64,000 bases of DNA, taken from Gammaproteobacteria bacterium. Its GTDB lineage: Bacteria; Pseudomonadota; Gammaproteobacteria; JAPPPA01. Location: NCBI GenBank assembly GCA_030425645.1, contig JAUHZK010000006.1:186001-250000 (forward strand). Direction: 5' to 3'. Under the pieces are notes generated by a model that saw nothing but the letters and a program-made list of their open reading frames with translations, had not been told where the DNA came from and did not search any database. Made by a program: the position numbers and the translations under genes. Positions 52,534 through 60,842 of this stretch are shown one piece after another; within the stretch, counting starts at the first letter, position 1; the number at the start of each line of letters is the position of its first letter.

Positions 52534-53643
52534 ATGACTAGTTATAAGTGTGCGTCGGATTGTGCGTCTGAAGATACAGATAGCTCTTGTGCCGAAGAAA
52601 AAGCACAGGTAGGAATGTGTCCAAAGCGCTATTGCGAGATACGTATGTGGCCAGAATTACCATTGGATATTCGTGAGGAAAATGATCCACGATACAAGCT
52701 ATGGATAAAAAGTCTTCCGCACGAGGTTGCTTTTAGAACATGTTTTTGGTGGTCGGATCAAGATGATGCGCTGGAGTTTTTAGCCAATCATGGGGTCGCT
52801 GCAGCGGAGCTAATCGGGCGGGCTCCTTTCGTAATGTGGCTGCTGGCGGTTAAAAACCAATCTATACGGAAACTGTTGGGCGGATCTAGTTTGCCGTTAA
52901 ATAGAATTATGGCAGCCAAGTCACCCGTTATGGCATTAGTGCGGTGGCTTGATATGCCTAGCCCTAAATCGTCCGCGCGTTTGCTAGCGTCAGTACCGCT
53001 ACTGGACGCCACTCCCTCAAATGCACAAAAGATTATAGAGACCCTCAGAGCCGAAGAAAGGCCTTTGATTCTGAACCATTTGCCGAAGCTGCAATACCCG
53101 TTGCTCGAGTGGTTGACGTTGCAAAAGCAGCAAAACTGGGTGTCAAACAGTCTGTTGATCGACTTAGCTAAGGCGGAGTACGAGCAACTCGAAGATCTAA
53201 TACGGATGGCTAAAGTGAATCACAGTTGTTGTGGCAGCCGACGTATGCCGATTTACCGTTCTGTGCCAGAAATAATAATGCATAGTGAAAGACTATATCT
53301 TCGCGGCCACTCTAGACGAACGATCAGCGTTTTACCGAATGGACTAGATTTGTTCGATGGGTTGGAGCATATAAGTACAGAACATCGTTTGGCTTTGGAA
53401 TCAGCAAAGATGCGGAATTGTGCCTACAGTTTCAAACATTCAGTGGAATTAGGCGAAATTCATTTTTTTCACCTAAACGGTGAAAAGCCAGCAACGCTAG
53501 CCTTAAGTTTTCAAAACGGGCAGGCTAGAATTGTTGAGTTAGTAGGACGAAAAAACGGGCCCGCTAACTTTAGAGTCGTACATAGAATTAATAAGTGGCT
53601 TATACAGACCAATTTGAAGTTGGCTGCTAGTAGAGTGAAGTAG
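52534..53643 (+). CDS. PcfJ-like domain protein
   Basis: 369 aa. N-terminal ~40 residues carry several Cys (C6, C10, C19, C29, C34); a helical middle (about 95-215) is shared with the protein at 49561; the C-terminal part (about 290-345) has the PcfJ-like pattern MRNCAYSF ... ELGEIHFFHLNGEKPATLAL ... ELVGRKN. PcfJ-like proteins occur on conjugative elements and in accessory regions; function not established. TAGGAG Shine-Dalgarno lies in the loop of a small CGATT/AATCG hairpin. Confidence 0.75.
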   Translation: MTSYKCASDCASEDTDSSCAEEKAQVGMCPKRYCEIRMWPELPLDIREENDPRYKLWIKSLPHEVAFRTCFWWSDQDDALEFLANHGVAAAELIGRAPFVMWLLAVKNQSIRKLLGGSSLPLNRIMAAKSPVMALVRWLDMPSPKSSARLLASVPLLDATPSNAQKIIETLRAEERPLILNHLPKLQYPLLEWLTLQKQQNWVSNSLLIDLAKAEYEQLEDLIRMAKVNHSCCGSRRMPIYRSVPEIIMHSERLYLRGHSRRTISVLPNGLDLFDGLEHISTEHRLALESAKMRNCAYSFKHSVELGEIHFFHLNGEKPATLALSFQNGQARIVELVGRKNGPANFRVVHRINKWLIQTNLKLAASRVK

Positions 53644-53861
53644 TGTTTGCTTGCTTTTGAGGACAACACTAGAGAAGAAGCGGAGAGTGGAGGCTAGGAC
53701 GGGCTTCACGCAGCCTCGCTACGGCCTATCGAACCGTATCGGTTCCGAGTAGGGAAACCCTAACAGGGCTGTTAATTTAAACCGCAAGTTAAAGGGGGCA
53801 TAGTGAAGGGCGTTACTGGTTTTTCCAAGATATCCCATCGGCTTTTAGGCAGCTTTAGACT
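53644..53861. other. noncoding stretch at the island's right end
   Basis: No gene seen. Contains a GAACCG-TAT-CGGTTC palindrome (about 53733-53747) and a GGGAAACCC-type hairpin following it. No tRNA or known RNA recognised. Confidence 0.4.
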
Positions 53862-53932
53862 GCTGCCATTCTGACTTTATGGTCGATGTTGGCTTACCTA
53901 AAGCCGCTTGACCGAGATTGAAAGAAGATTAA
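53862..53932 (+). pseudogene. remnant of a second pgsA 3' end
   Basis: Codon by codon this aligns with the last 23 codons of pgsA (44872-44940). Encoded residues AAILTLWSMLAYLK compare with AAGLTLWSMLSYLK; then a 1-bp deletion (AAGCC for AAGGCC), Trp changed to TGA, and the tail PRLKED versus PELKE. Many differences are synonymous (CTC/TTA, TCA/TCG, CTG/TTG), so this is a diverged pgsA end, not a fresh repeat. Fits displacement of the original gene end by an integrating element. Confidence 0.8.
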
Positions 53933-53946
53933 TCGTAACTAAGCAA

Positions 53947-55077
53947 CTATTTCTCAGCTTCTGGCTGCTGGATGTTCTCATCAGTGAGGTTTTCTAGTTC
54001 TGGCTCGGAGTAGGGTTCCTCAACTAGCCCTTGTGCTTTGGCTCTGGTTTCCCAAGCTTGGCGAGCTTGTACGCGCATATCAGCCTCGCAATCAGACTCA
54101 TCTAGAATTTCACGTCCCAGTAGAGTCTCAATAACATCTTCCATAGTTACAATGCCGGCCATGCCGCCGAATTCGTCTACCACGAGGGCGATATGTTCTT
54201 TGCGTTCGACTAGGCGATTAAATAGCTCCAGTAGCGGAAAGCCTTCGCCAACGACCATGATTTCGCGCCGTAGGCTGCTGATAGTTTGCGTGCCTTGGTT
54301 ATTTAGCATGGCGGCGAGTAGGTCGTCTTTTAGGACGTAGCCGGTAATGTCATCTTTGGATTCGTTTTGATAGGTTGGCAGCCGTGAAAACCTAAGGCTT
54401 TCTTGGCTGTTCACAAAGTCTTCAATAAGTAGTTCTTGAGGTGCGGCGGCGACAACGGTGCGTGGCGTCATGATGTCATTAACTTGCACGGTCTCAAATC
54501 GCATTAAGTTGGCGATCATGTCCGATTCGTGCTCTTCGATCACACCTTCGCGGGCACCGATTTCAGCCAACGCCATAAAGTCAGAACGAGAAAAAATACT
54601 GCCTTCGGTATCGCGCTTCAGCAGGCCGGTGAGTTTTTGACAGAGCCATACCAGCGGTGCGAGTAGAAAGATGACTAAACGCAGTGAGCTGACAGTAAAA
54701 CCAGCCAGTTCTTTCCAATAAGTGGCGCCTAGTGTTTTTGGAATAATTTCAGAGAGCAGCAGAATGGCCAAGGTAACGATAACGGGTACCAGTAAGCCGG
54801 TAATCAGCGGGTTAGCCTCGCCCCATATCAACGACGCTTGCGCGCCGACGCCGATGGCGCCCACGGTATGGGCAATGGTGTTAAGCGTGAGAATGGCGGC
54901 TAAGGGGCGGTCAATATTGGCTTTAAATTCGGCAAGGTGTTTACCCATTGCCGAACCTTCTTGGTTTTTAATTTCGGCATAAGCCGGCGTAATACTCAGC
55001 AGTGCTGCCTCCCACATTGAGCAGAGGAAGGAGAACACTACGGAGACTAAGAAGAAGGCAATAAGTAAAGAGATCAT
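53947..55077 (-). CDS. CNNM/CBS-domain membrane protein (hemolysin C/CorC family)
   Basis: 376 aa. N-terminal CNNM (DUF21) membrane domain with about four helices (1-135), then a CBS pair (about 200-330) with MTPRTVVAAAP and VVDEFGGMAGIVTMEDVIETLLGREILDE, then an acidic tail. The C-terminal CorC_HlyC domain seems absent. Homologues take part in Mg2+/Co2+ or Na+ transport; the exact role is unknown. Confidence 0.9.
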   Translation of the reverse strand: MISLLIAFFLVSVVFSFLCSMWEAALLSITPAYAEIKNQEGSAMGKHLAEFKANIDRPLAAILTLNTIAHTVGAIGVGAQASLIWGEANPLITGLLVPVIVTLAILLLSEIIPKTLGATYWKELAGFTVSSLRLVIFLLAPLVWLCQKLTGLLKRDTEGSIFSRSDFMALAEIGAREGVIEEHESDMIANLMRFETVQVNDIMTPRTVVAAAPQELLIEDFVNSQESLRFSRLPTYQNESKDDITGYVLKDDLLAAMLNNQGTQTISSLRREIMVVGEGFPLLELFNRLVERKEHIALVVDEFGGMAGIVTMEDVIETLLGREILDESDCEADMRVQARQAWETRAKAQGLVEEPYSEPELENLTDENIQQPEAEK

Positions 55078-55242
55078 ATTGCGCAGCTTAGCCGTTAGAA
55101 ATAATGAAGTCTAAGGCTCTATTAAAAAACACAGGCGGGTAGATTAAGACCGAAGCTAGTCATCGAAACTGGGTTCGATTCCAAAACGCTGGAGTGGTGT
55201 TTTAGATGAATAGAGTTGAGATAACTCAATCCTAGAAAATAA

Positions 55243-55316
55243 TGGAGGCCAGGACAGGAATCGAACCTGCGTACAAGGAGTTGCAGTCCTCTGCGTAGCC
55301 ACTCCGCCACCTGGCC
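55243..55316 (-). tRNA. tRNA-Cys (GCA)
   Basis: 74 nt on the minus strand with encoded CCA. Acceptor GGCCAGG pairs with CCTGGCC; anticodon GCA in ACTGCAAC; T arm GCAGGTTCGATTCCTGT. Confidence 0.97.
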
Positions 55317-55369
55317 TCGGAGAGAGCACTTTATAGTGCCCTTGGCTGTTCGGCAATGCCGAAAATGAA

Positions 55370-55393
55370 AATCCCCAGCAAGAGCTGGGGATT
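55370..55393 (-). terminator. intrinsic terminator between tRNA-Gly and tRNA-Cys
   Basis: Perfect 10-bp stem AATCCCCAGC / GCTGGGGATT with loop AAGA, followed on the minus strand by TTTTCATTTT. It directly follows tRNA-Gly, so tRNA-Cys may have its own promoter. Confidence 0.8.
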
Positions 55394-55399
55394 AAAATC

Positions 55400-55475
55400 T
55401 GGAGCGGGAAACCGGGTTCGAACCGGCGACCTCAACCTTGGCAAGGTTGCGCTCTACCAACTGAGCTATTCCCGC
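55400..55475 (-). tRNA. tRNA-Gly (GCC)
   Basis: 76 nt on the minus strand with encoded CCA. Acceptor GCGGGAA pairs with TTCCCGC; anticodon GCC in TTGCCAAG; T arm GCCGGTTCGAACCCGGT. Confidence 0.98.
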
Positions 55476-55680
55476 ACTGTTGTCTGGGCGATAACTGCCT
55501 CAGCAACGGCCGCGTATTCTAGAGATTTAGCTTTTGCCGTCAATAGGTTTTGATGAATTTTTTAGAAATAAATCTAAATAAGCGTCGGGTTGTCTAAAAC
55601 TTCGACAATGTGTCGCTAGCTTGCCAAGCAAACGCTTGGTATGCACACTGCGTGTCGGAGATTTTAATAAGAATAGATAC

Positions 55681-58600
55681 ATGTCGAACCTCTTGCGTTT
55701 TGTCACCGCGGCCTCGCTTTTTGATGGCCACGACGCTGCGATTAACATTATTCGCCGGCTGCTTGTGCAGCAGGGCGTGGAAGTGGTGCATCTGGGCCAC
55801 GATCGCTCAGTAGATGAAATAGTCACCGCTGCCATTGAGGAGGACGCCCACGGTATTGCTGTGAGTTCTTACCAAGGTGGTCATGTGGAGTTCTTTACTT
55901 ACATGATTGATCAACTGCGTGAGCGAGGCGCTGGCCACATTCAAGTGTTTGCCGGTGGTGGCGGGGTGATTGTGCAAGAGGAAATAGAGCACTTGCACAA
56001 CTATGGCATGGCTCGTATTTATTCGCCGCAAGACGGCCAGCAAATGGGTCTTGTCGGCATGATTGACGACATGATCAGTCGTGCTTCACTAGCGCAATTA
56101 GGCGAGGTGGCTGAGTTGCTGCCTAAGCTAGCCGACAGCCGTATTGCCTTAGCTCGGCTTATTAGCTTGGTGGAGCTGGGGCAGGTGCAAGCCGAGGAAA
56201 TTCCGGTGCCGCAGAAGGTGCCGGTGTTAGGTATTACCGGTACCGGCGGTGCGGGTAAGTCGTCATTAACGGATGAGCTAATTCGGCGTTTTCGTATTGA
56301 TCAGCAAGACGCACTCAAAATCGCCTTGTTGGCGGTAGATCCTTCGCGCCGCAAAACCGGCGGTGCTTTGTTGGGCGACCGTATTCGTATGAACGCCAAT
56401 CGTCACCCCAATATATATATGCGCTCATTAGCGACGCGTAAGGGCGGTGTCGAGCTATCTGAGGCCGTTCCAGCCGCGATCAGAGCCTGCGCTGCCGCCG
56501 GGTTTGATTTGGTGTTGGTTGAGACAGCCGGTATTGGCCAGGGCGATGCGGCGGTGTCGGAGCTGTCTGACGTTGCACTGTATGTGATGACCCCAGAATT
56601 TGGTGCGGCGACACAGTTAGAAAAAATCGACATGCTCGATTTTGCCGACGTAGTCGCGATTAATAAGTTTGACCGCCGTGGTGCCGAAGACGCGCTGCGC
56701 GATGTCTGCAAACAAATGCAGCGAAACCAGGCCGCGTTTGAAAGCGGACCAGAAGCCATGCCGGTATTCGGTACTATTGCGGCGCAATTTAATGACGTTG
56801 GCGTCACCGCGCTTTACCAAGAATTGAAACAGCGTTTGCTCGACGCCGGTTTGGCTGCCAATGGCACAAATCTAGATGCCCCAGCGGCGAAACATTCCAG
56901 TGGTGCTTCGGCACTGATTCCGGCAGATAAGCAGCGCTATTTGGCTGATGTGGTTGACAGCGTGCGTGATTACCACGCACAAACGGCACAACAGGCGCAG
57001 GTGGCAGAACAACTGCAGCAGTTGCAAGCGGCGGCAGAGTTGGCGGGCTGTGATGTAGAACAAGCGGTAGCCGAGCGTGAAGCGAAATTGTTGTCCGGCT
57101 CGGCAGCACTGCTGGCTGACTGGCCTGCGTTGGCCGAGCAATATCAGGCAGAAGAGTTACATACCGAGATTCGCGGCAAGCAAATTACGCGTGTCTTAAA
57201 GAAGCAGAGTTTGTCCGGTACGGCTATCTCCCGTATCAGTTTGCCGCGCTATCGCAGCCACGGCGACTTGCTGCAGTGGTTGCGCAAAGAGCATTTGCCG
57301 GGCCATTTTCCCTATACCGGCGGTGTCTTCGATTTAAAACGCGACAATGAAGACCCTACGCGTATGTTTGCAGGCGAGGGTGGGCCACAGCAAACCAATG
57401 CCAGATTTAAGTACCTGTCAGAAGGGATGGAAGCGAAGCGGCTGAGCACCGCCTTTGACTCGGTCACGCTATATGGCCGTAACCCGGATAAGCGCCCGGA
57501 TATTTACGGCAAGGTGGGTAACTCAGGCGTTTCCATCGCCACGCTAGATGACATGAAAGCCCTGTATGACGGTTTTGATCTCTGTGATCCGTCAACTTCA
57601 GTATCCATGACCATTAATGGCCCTGCGCCGACTATTTTGGCAATGTTCTTTAATGCGGCGATCGACCAACAGCTAGATAAGTTCGTGGCCGCCGAAGGCC
57701 GCCAGCCAACAGAACTTGAGCGGCAAGAGTTAGCCGACCGCACCTTAAAAACGGTCCGAGGTACGGTACAGGCCGACATCTTGAAAGAAGACCAAGGCCA
57801 AAATACCTGCATCTTCTCCACCGAGTTTTCGCTGCGTTGCATGGGCGATATGCAGCAGTACTTTATTGAAAAAGAAGTGCGTAATTTCTATTCGGTGTCG
57901 ATTTCTGGCTATCACATCGCTGAAGCCGGCGCGAACCCTATAAGTCAGCTAGCCTTTACCTTGGCCAATGGCTTTACCTTTGTAGAGGCTTATCTGGCAC
58001 GCGGCATGGCCATCGATGACTTTGCACCGAATTTATCTTTCTTCTTTTCCAATGGCATGGACCCGGAATACTCGGTGCTAGGCCGGGTGGCAAGGCGGAT
58101 TTGGGCGGTGGCCATGCGAGACCGCTACGGCGCCAACGCGCGTAGTCAGAAGCTCAAATACCATATTCAAACTTCAGGTCGCTCCTTGCACGCACAGGAG
58201 ATCGCCTTTAATGATATCCGCACCACTTTGCAGGCCTTGATCGCGGTTTACGACAACTGTAATAGCCTGCATACCAACGCCTACGATGAAGCTGTGACTA
58301 CGCCAACCGAGGAGTCGGTGCGCCGAGCCTTGGCTATTCAGCAGATCATTAACCATGAGTGGGGCGTTGCTAAATGTGAAAACCCCAATCAAGGTTCTTT
58401 CTTTATTGAAGAGTTGACCGACTTGGTGGAAGAGGCAGTGTTATGCGAGTTCGAGCGAATTAGCCAGCGTGGTGGTGTGCTTGGGGCGATGGAAACCGGC
58501 TATCAGCGGGGTAAGATTCAAGACGAGTCGATGCATTATGAACACTTAAAACATTCTGGTGATTTGCCTATTGTCGGTGTTAATGCATTTTTGGCTGATG

Positions 58601-58857
58601 AGCCAGAGCAAGCACCAGAAACAATTCCATTGGTGCGGTCTAGCGAAACGGTTCGTGACCAACAGATTGCTAACCTAGAAGCCTTTCACGACAAAAATAA
58701 AGACCAAACCGCCGCTGCTTTAGCTGAGCTGCAGCGTACTTGCTTACAAGGCGAGAATATCTTTGCAGGCCTGATGAAAGCCGTGCGCCATTGCTCTTTG
58801 GGGCAAATCACCGATGCCTTGTTCCTCGTTGGTGGCCAATATCGAAGAAATATGTAA
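55681..58857 (+). CDS. icmF: fused isobutyryl-CoA mutase IcmF
   Basis: Adenosylcobalamin-dependent mutase interconverting isobutyryl-CoA and n-butyryl-CoA (some homologues also use isovaleryl/pivalyl-CoA), fused to its G-protein chaperone. 1058 aa. B12 domain (1-140) with DGHDAAIN carrying the cobalamin His (H17); MeaI-like GTPase with Walker [10 protein letters not shown] (about 202-210) and NKFD; C-terminal mutase barrel starting about 560 ([28 protein letters not shown]). I chose the ATG at 55681, which matches the family N-terminus ([18 protein letters not shown]); an upstream start at 55621 adds 20 unconserved residues. Confidence 0.96.
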   Translation: MSNLLRFVTAASLFDGHDAAINIIRRLLVQQGVEVVHLGHDRSVDEIVTAAIEEDAHGIAVSSYQGGHVEFFTYMIDQLRERGAGHIQVFAGGGGVIVQEEIEHLHNYGMARIYSPQDGQQMGLVGMIDDMISRASLAQLGEVAELLPKLADSRIALARLISLVELGQVQAEEIPVPQKVPVLGITGTGGAGKSSLTDELIRRFRIDQQDALKIALLAVDPSRRKTGGALLGDRIRMNANRHPNIYMRSLATRKGGVELSEAVPAAIRACAAAGFDLVLVETAGIGQGDAAVSELSDVALYVMTPEFGAATQLEKIDMLDFADVVAINKFDRRGAEDALRDVCKQMQRNQAAFESGPEAMPVFGTIAAQFNDVGVTALYQELKQRLLDAGLAANGTNLDAPAAKHSSGASALIPADKQRYLADVVDSVRDYHAQTAQQAQVAEQLQQLQAAAELAGCDVEQAVAEREAKLLSGSAALLADWPALAEQYQAEELHTEIRGKQITRVLKKQSLSGTAISRISLPRYRSHGDLLQWLRKEHLPGHFPYTGGVFDLKRDNEDPTRMFAGEGGPQQTNARFKYLSEGMEAKRLSTAFDSVTLYGRNPDKRPDIYGKVGNSGVSIATLDDMKALYDGFDLCDPSTSVSMTINGPAPTILAMFFNAAIDQQLDKFVAAEGRQPTELERQELADRTLKTVRGTVQADILKEDQGQNTCIFSTEFSLRCMGDMQQYFIEKEVRNFYSVSISGYHIAEAGANPISQLAFTLANGFTFVEAYLARGMAIDDFAPNLSFFFSNGMDPEYSVLGRVARRIWAVAMRDRYGANARSQKLKYHIQTSGRSLHAQEIAFNDIRTTLQALIAVYDNCNSLHTNAYDEAVTTPTEESVRRALAIQQIINHEWGVAKCENPNQGSFFIEELTDLVEEAVLCEFERISQRGGVLGAMETGYQRGKIQDESMHYEHLKHSGDLPIVGVNAFLADEPEQAPETIPLVRSSETVRDQQIANLEAFHDKNKDQTAAALAELQRTCLQGENIFAGLMKAVRHCSLGQITDALFLVGGQYRRNM

Positions 58858-58915
58858 ATTTCACCTAATATCTATTCCAACGCCGTAGCGGTCTATGGCA
58901 TTATGCGCGCCCACT

Positions 58916-59002
58916 GCGGGTGTGGTGGAATTGGTAGACACAACAGACTTAAAATCTGTCGACTTCACGGTCGTGCCGGTTCAAGTCCGGCCTCCCGCAC
59001 CA
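58916..59002 (+). tRNA. tRNA-Leu (TAA)
   Basis: 87 nt with encoded CCA and long variable arm. Acceptor GCGGGTG with CTCCCGC (one T-T mismatch at the sixth pair), D arm GTGGAATTGGTAGACAC, anticodon TAA in ACTTAAAAT, T arm GCCGGTTCAAGTCCGGC. Confidence 0.96.
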
Positions 59003-59010
59003 TTACATCA

Positions 59011-59040
59011 AAGCGTTGCCATTTGGCAGCGCTTTTTTGT
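59011..59040 (+). terminator. intrinsic terminator of tRNA-Leu
   Basis: Stem AAGCGTTGCC / GGCAGCGCTT (one G-T wobble), loop ATTT, then T6, beginning 8 bp after the CCA. Confidence 0.9.
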
Positions 59041-59064
59041 TTTTACTGTTAGGGAAAAAAGAGT

Positions 59065-59241
59065 ATGAAACAGCAAAAGACAAGGAATCTTGTTGCTAAA
59101 CATGCTCGCCAACACCAGCGAGCAACGGTGTTTAGAGACAAAAAACGCGAGGCTAAAAAGCAGGGCGTAACCGGAAAAAGGCGATTGGGGAATCAATCGC
59201 CTTTTTCATTGTCTATGTTTTATTCGTTCAGTGTGTACTGA
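59065..59241 (+). CDS. small basic protein, possibly DUF7230-like
   Basis: 58 aa; too short for most gene callers. The N-terminal 38 residues (RNLVAKHARQHQRATVFRDKKREAKKQG) resemble a small conserved basic protobacterial family (RN..A.HA..N.A..RDKK pattern). The reading frame then runs across a strong terminator hairpin at 59179-59202 before reaching a stop, which is unusual and lowers confidence. A GGGA Shine-Dalgarno sits 10 bp before the ATG. Confidence 0.45.
   Translation: MKQQKTRNLVAKHARQHQRATVFRDKKREAKKQGVTGKRRLGNQSPFSLSMFYSFSVY
59179..59206 (+). terminator. intrinsic terminator overlapping the small ORF
   Basis: Stem AGGCGATT (59179-59186) / AATCGCCT (59195-59202), 8-nt loop, followed by TTTTT. 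Lies inside the 59065-59241 reading frame, so transcripts ending here would lack the last ~12 codons and the stop. Confidence 0.8.
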
Positions 59242-59293
59242 ACGCTGTAAATAATGATAAATTGCCGCTGAACTAGCAAAGACAGTTTTACAG

Positions 59294-59746
59294 ATGGACT
59301 CGATAGAACGTTTTATAGAGCAGATGGCAAACCATGCTGAGGCGGATGGCTTGCCTCGGATTTCTGGCCGAATCATGGCCTACTTTGTCATTAACGGCGG
59401 GCCGTTCAGCTTTTCAGAAATCGCTGACAACCTTGGAATAAGCCGTGGCAGTGCTAGCACCAATACGCGCTTATTAAGGGATTTAGGCATCCTGGAGCGT
59501 TACCAGAAGCCGGGTAGCCGTCAGGATTATTACGTGCTGGCGGTGCAGCCTTATCAGCGACTGCTGAAGGGGTATATCGAGCGTATGGAAAGCAGTATTA
59601 ACAATATTAAACAGCTAGTAGATGCGCCAGAAACGGAGTTACCAACGGCAGCGTTGGAACGCTTAGACGCTTTAGAAGGGTTCTATCACACGGCCATAGA
59701 GTCGACACGGGTCGCTTTGGAGAAAACAGGTGGCAATCATGCTTAA
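59294..59746 (+). CDS. GbsR/MarR family transcriptional regulator
   Basis: 150 aa winged helix: MAYFVINGGPFSFSEIADNLGISRGSASTNTRLLRDLGILERY (in parts: FSFSEIADNL, SRGSASTNTRLL), then a wing (PGSRQDYYVLA) and a C-terminal dimerisation helix. Overlaps the next gene by 8 bp, so it probably regulates the RND pump operon it heads. Confidence 0.88.
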   Translation: MDSIERFIEQMANHAEADGLPRISGRIMAYFVINGGPFSFSEIADNLGISRGSASTNTRLLRDLGILERYQKPGSRQDYYVLAVQPYQRLLKGYIERMESSINNIKQLVDAPETELPTAALERLDALEGFYHTAIESTRVALEKTGGNHA

Positions 59747-60833
59747 TAAGATTTACCAACGGCGCTCAGTGATTGTGGCCAGCTTAATCGCTATTTCTGC
59801 GGTGGTTTGGGTCATGAGTGGCGCGCTCAATAATAGCGACGCGAAGATAGATAGTACTGCCGCCAGCGATGTGCATCTGTTGCCGCAAGTGGCGGTAGAG
59901 TCACGTTTTGCGCAAAGCACCTGGCGGCGTTTTGACGGCTCGGGCACGGTAGAAACGCGTCGTGCGGTGGATGTGCTCGCGGCCCAAGAGGGCCGGGTGG
60001 TTGAGCTGAATGTAACTGAAGGCGATGAAGTTGTAGCTGGTGCGGCCTTAATTGGACTTAGTCCAAAACATATTCCGCAACAGCGGGCGCTGGCCGAGGC
60101 GCAGCTGGCGCAGGCAGAGTTGCAATATCAGTCCACCAAAAAGCTATTTAATAAAGGCCTGACAACACCACTGCGCTTGGCTGAAAGCAAGTCAGCATTG
60201 GAGCAAGCCAAAGCAGACTTAGAGGCGGCCAAAGTGGCGGTGCGTGAACTTACCTTAAGCGCGCCATTTGCTGGCGTAATTGAAGCCGTTGATATGGAGT
60301 TGGGGGATTACGTACGCGCCGGTGACCGCGGTGTGCGGTTGGTGCAAAAAGACAGTCTGCTAGCGGTAGTTTCGGTTATGGCTGATGTCGCGGCTGAGCT
60401 GGCGCTGAATACTAAGCTTGAGTTGCAAACGCGAGCTGGAAAGGTATACGAGGCCAACGTCACCTTTGTTGCTTCTGAGCCAGATAGCCGCTCACGCTTA
60501 TACCGAGTTGAGGCCGAAATTGTGCCGTCTGAAAATGACCTGGCGGGTTTGGTGATTGGGCAACCAGTTGAGATACGTATTCCATTACAGCAAGTCAAAG
60601 CCCACCGCTTGGCGGCCTCGTTGTTGTGGCTCAATAGCGGCGGTGATATGGGCGTTCGCGCAGTGGATGAAAGCAATACCGTGGTGTTTTACGCCGCCGA
60701 GTTTTTGCGTTCTGAGGCGGGAGACGTTTGGCTTACGGGTTTGCCCGAGCAGTTTGATCTCATCGTAGCCGGGCAAGGTTTGGTACGTACTGGCGCCGAG
60801 GTTTCCGTGCGTAATCAAGCATCGGCAGAGTAG
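59739..60833 (+). CDS. RND efflux membrane fusion protein
   Basis: 364 aa periplasmic adaptor. N-terminal membrane anchor (about 9-28), biotinyl-lipoyl half (VETRRAVDVLAAQEGRVVELNVTEGDEVVAGAAL), short hairpin of helices, and the second lipoyl half (LSAPFAGVIEAVDMELGDYV). ATG at 59739 has AGGTGG 5 bp upstream; the in-frame GTG at 59730 is less likely. 9 bp before the pump gene. Confidence 0.92.
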   Translation: MLNKIYQRRSVIVASLIAISAVVWVMSGALNNSDAKIDSTAASDVHLLPQVAVESRFAQSTWRRFDGSGTVETRRAVDVLAAQEGRVVELNVTEGDEVVAGAALIGLSPKHIPQQRALAEAQLAQAELQYQSTKKLFNKGLTTPLRLAESKSALEQAKADLEAAKVAVRELTLSAPFAGVIEAVDMELGDYVRAGDRGVRLVQKDSLLAVVSVMADVAAELALNTKLELQTRAGKVYEANVTFVASEPDSRSRLYRVEAEIVPSENDLAGLVIGQPVEIRIPLQQVKAHRLAASLLWLNSGGDMGVRAVDESNTVVFYAAEFLRSEAGDVWLTGLPEQFDLIVAGQGLVRTGAEVSVRNQASAE

Positions 60834-60842
60834 GGGCAGCGT

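Noticed and set aside
44941-53932. CRISPR array, integrase or transposase in the island
   Set aside because: No repeat-spacer pattern, tyrosine or serine recombinase motif, or IS end was found on reading both strands.
55122-55356. Two short minus-strand ORFs over tRNA-Cys
   Set aside because: They read through a clear tRNA gene and have no independent support.
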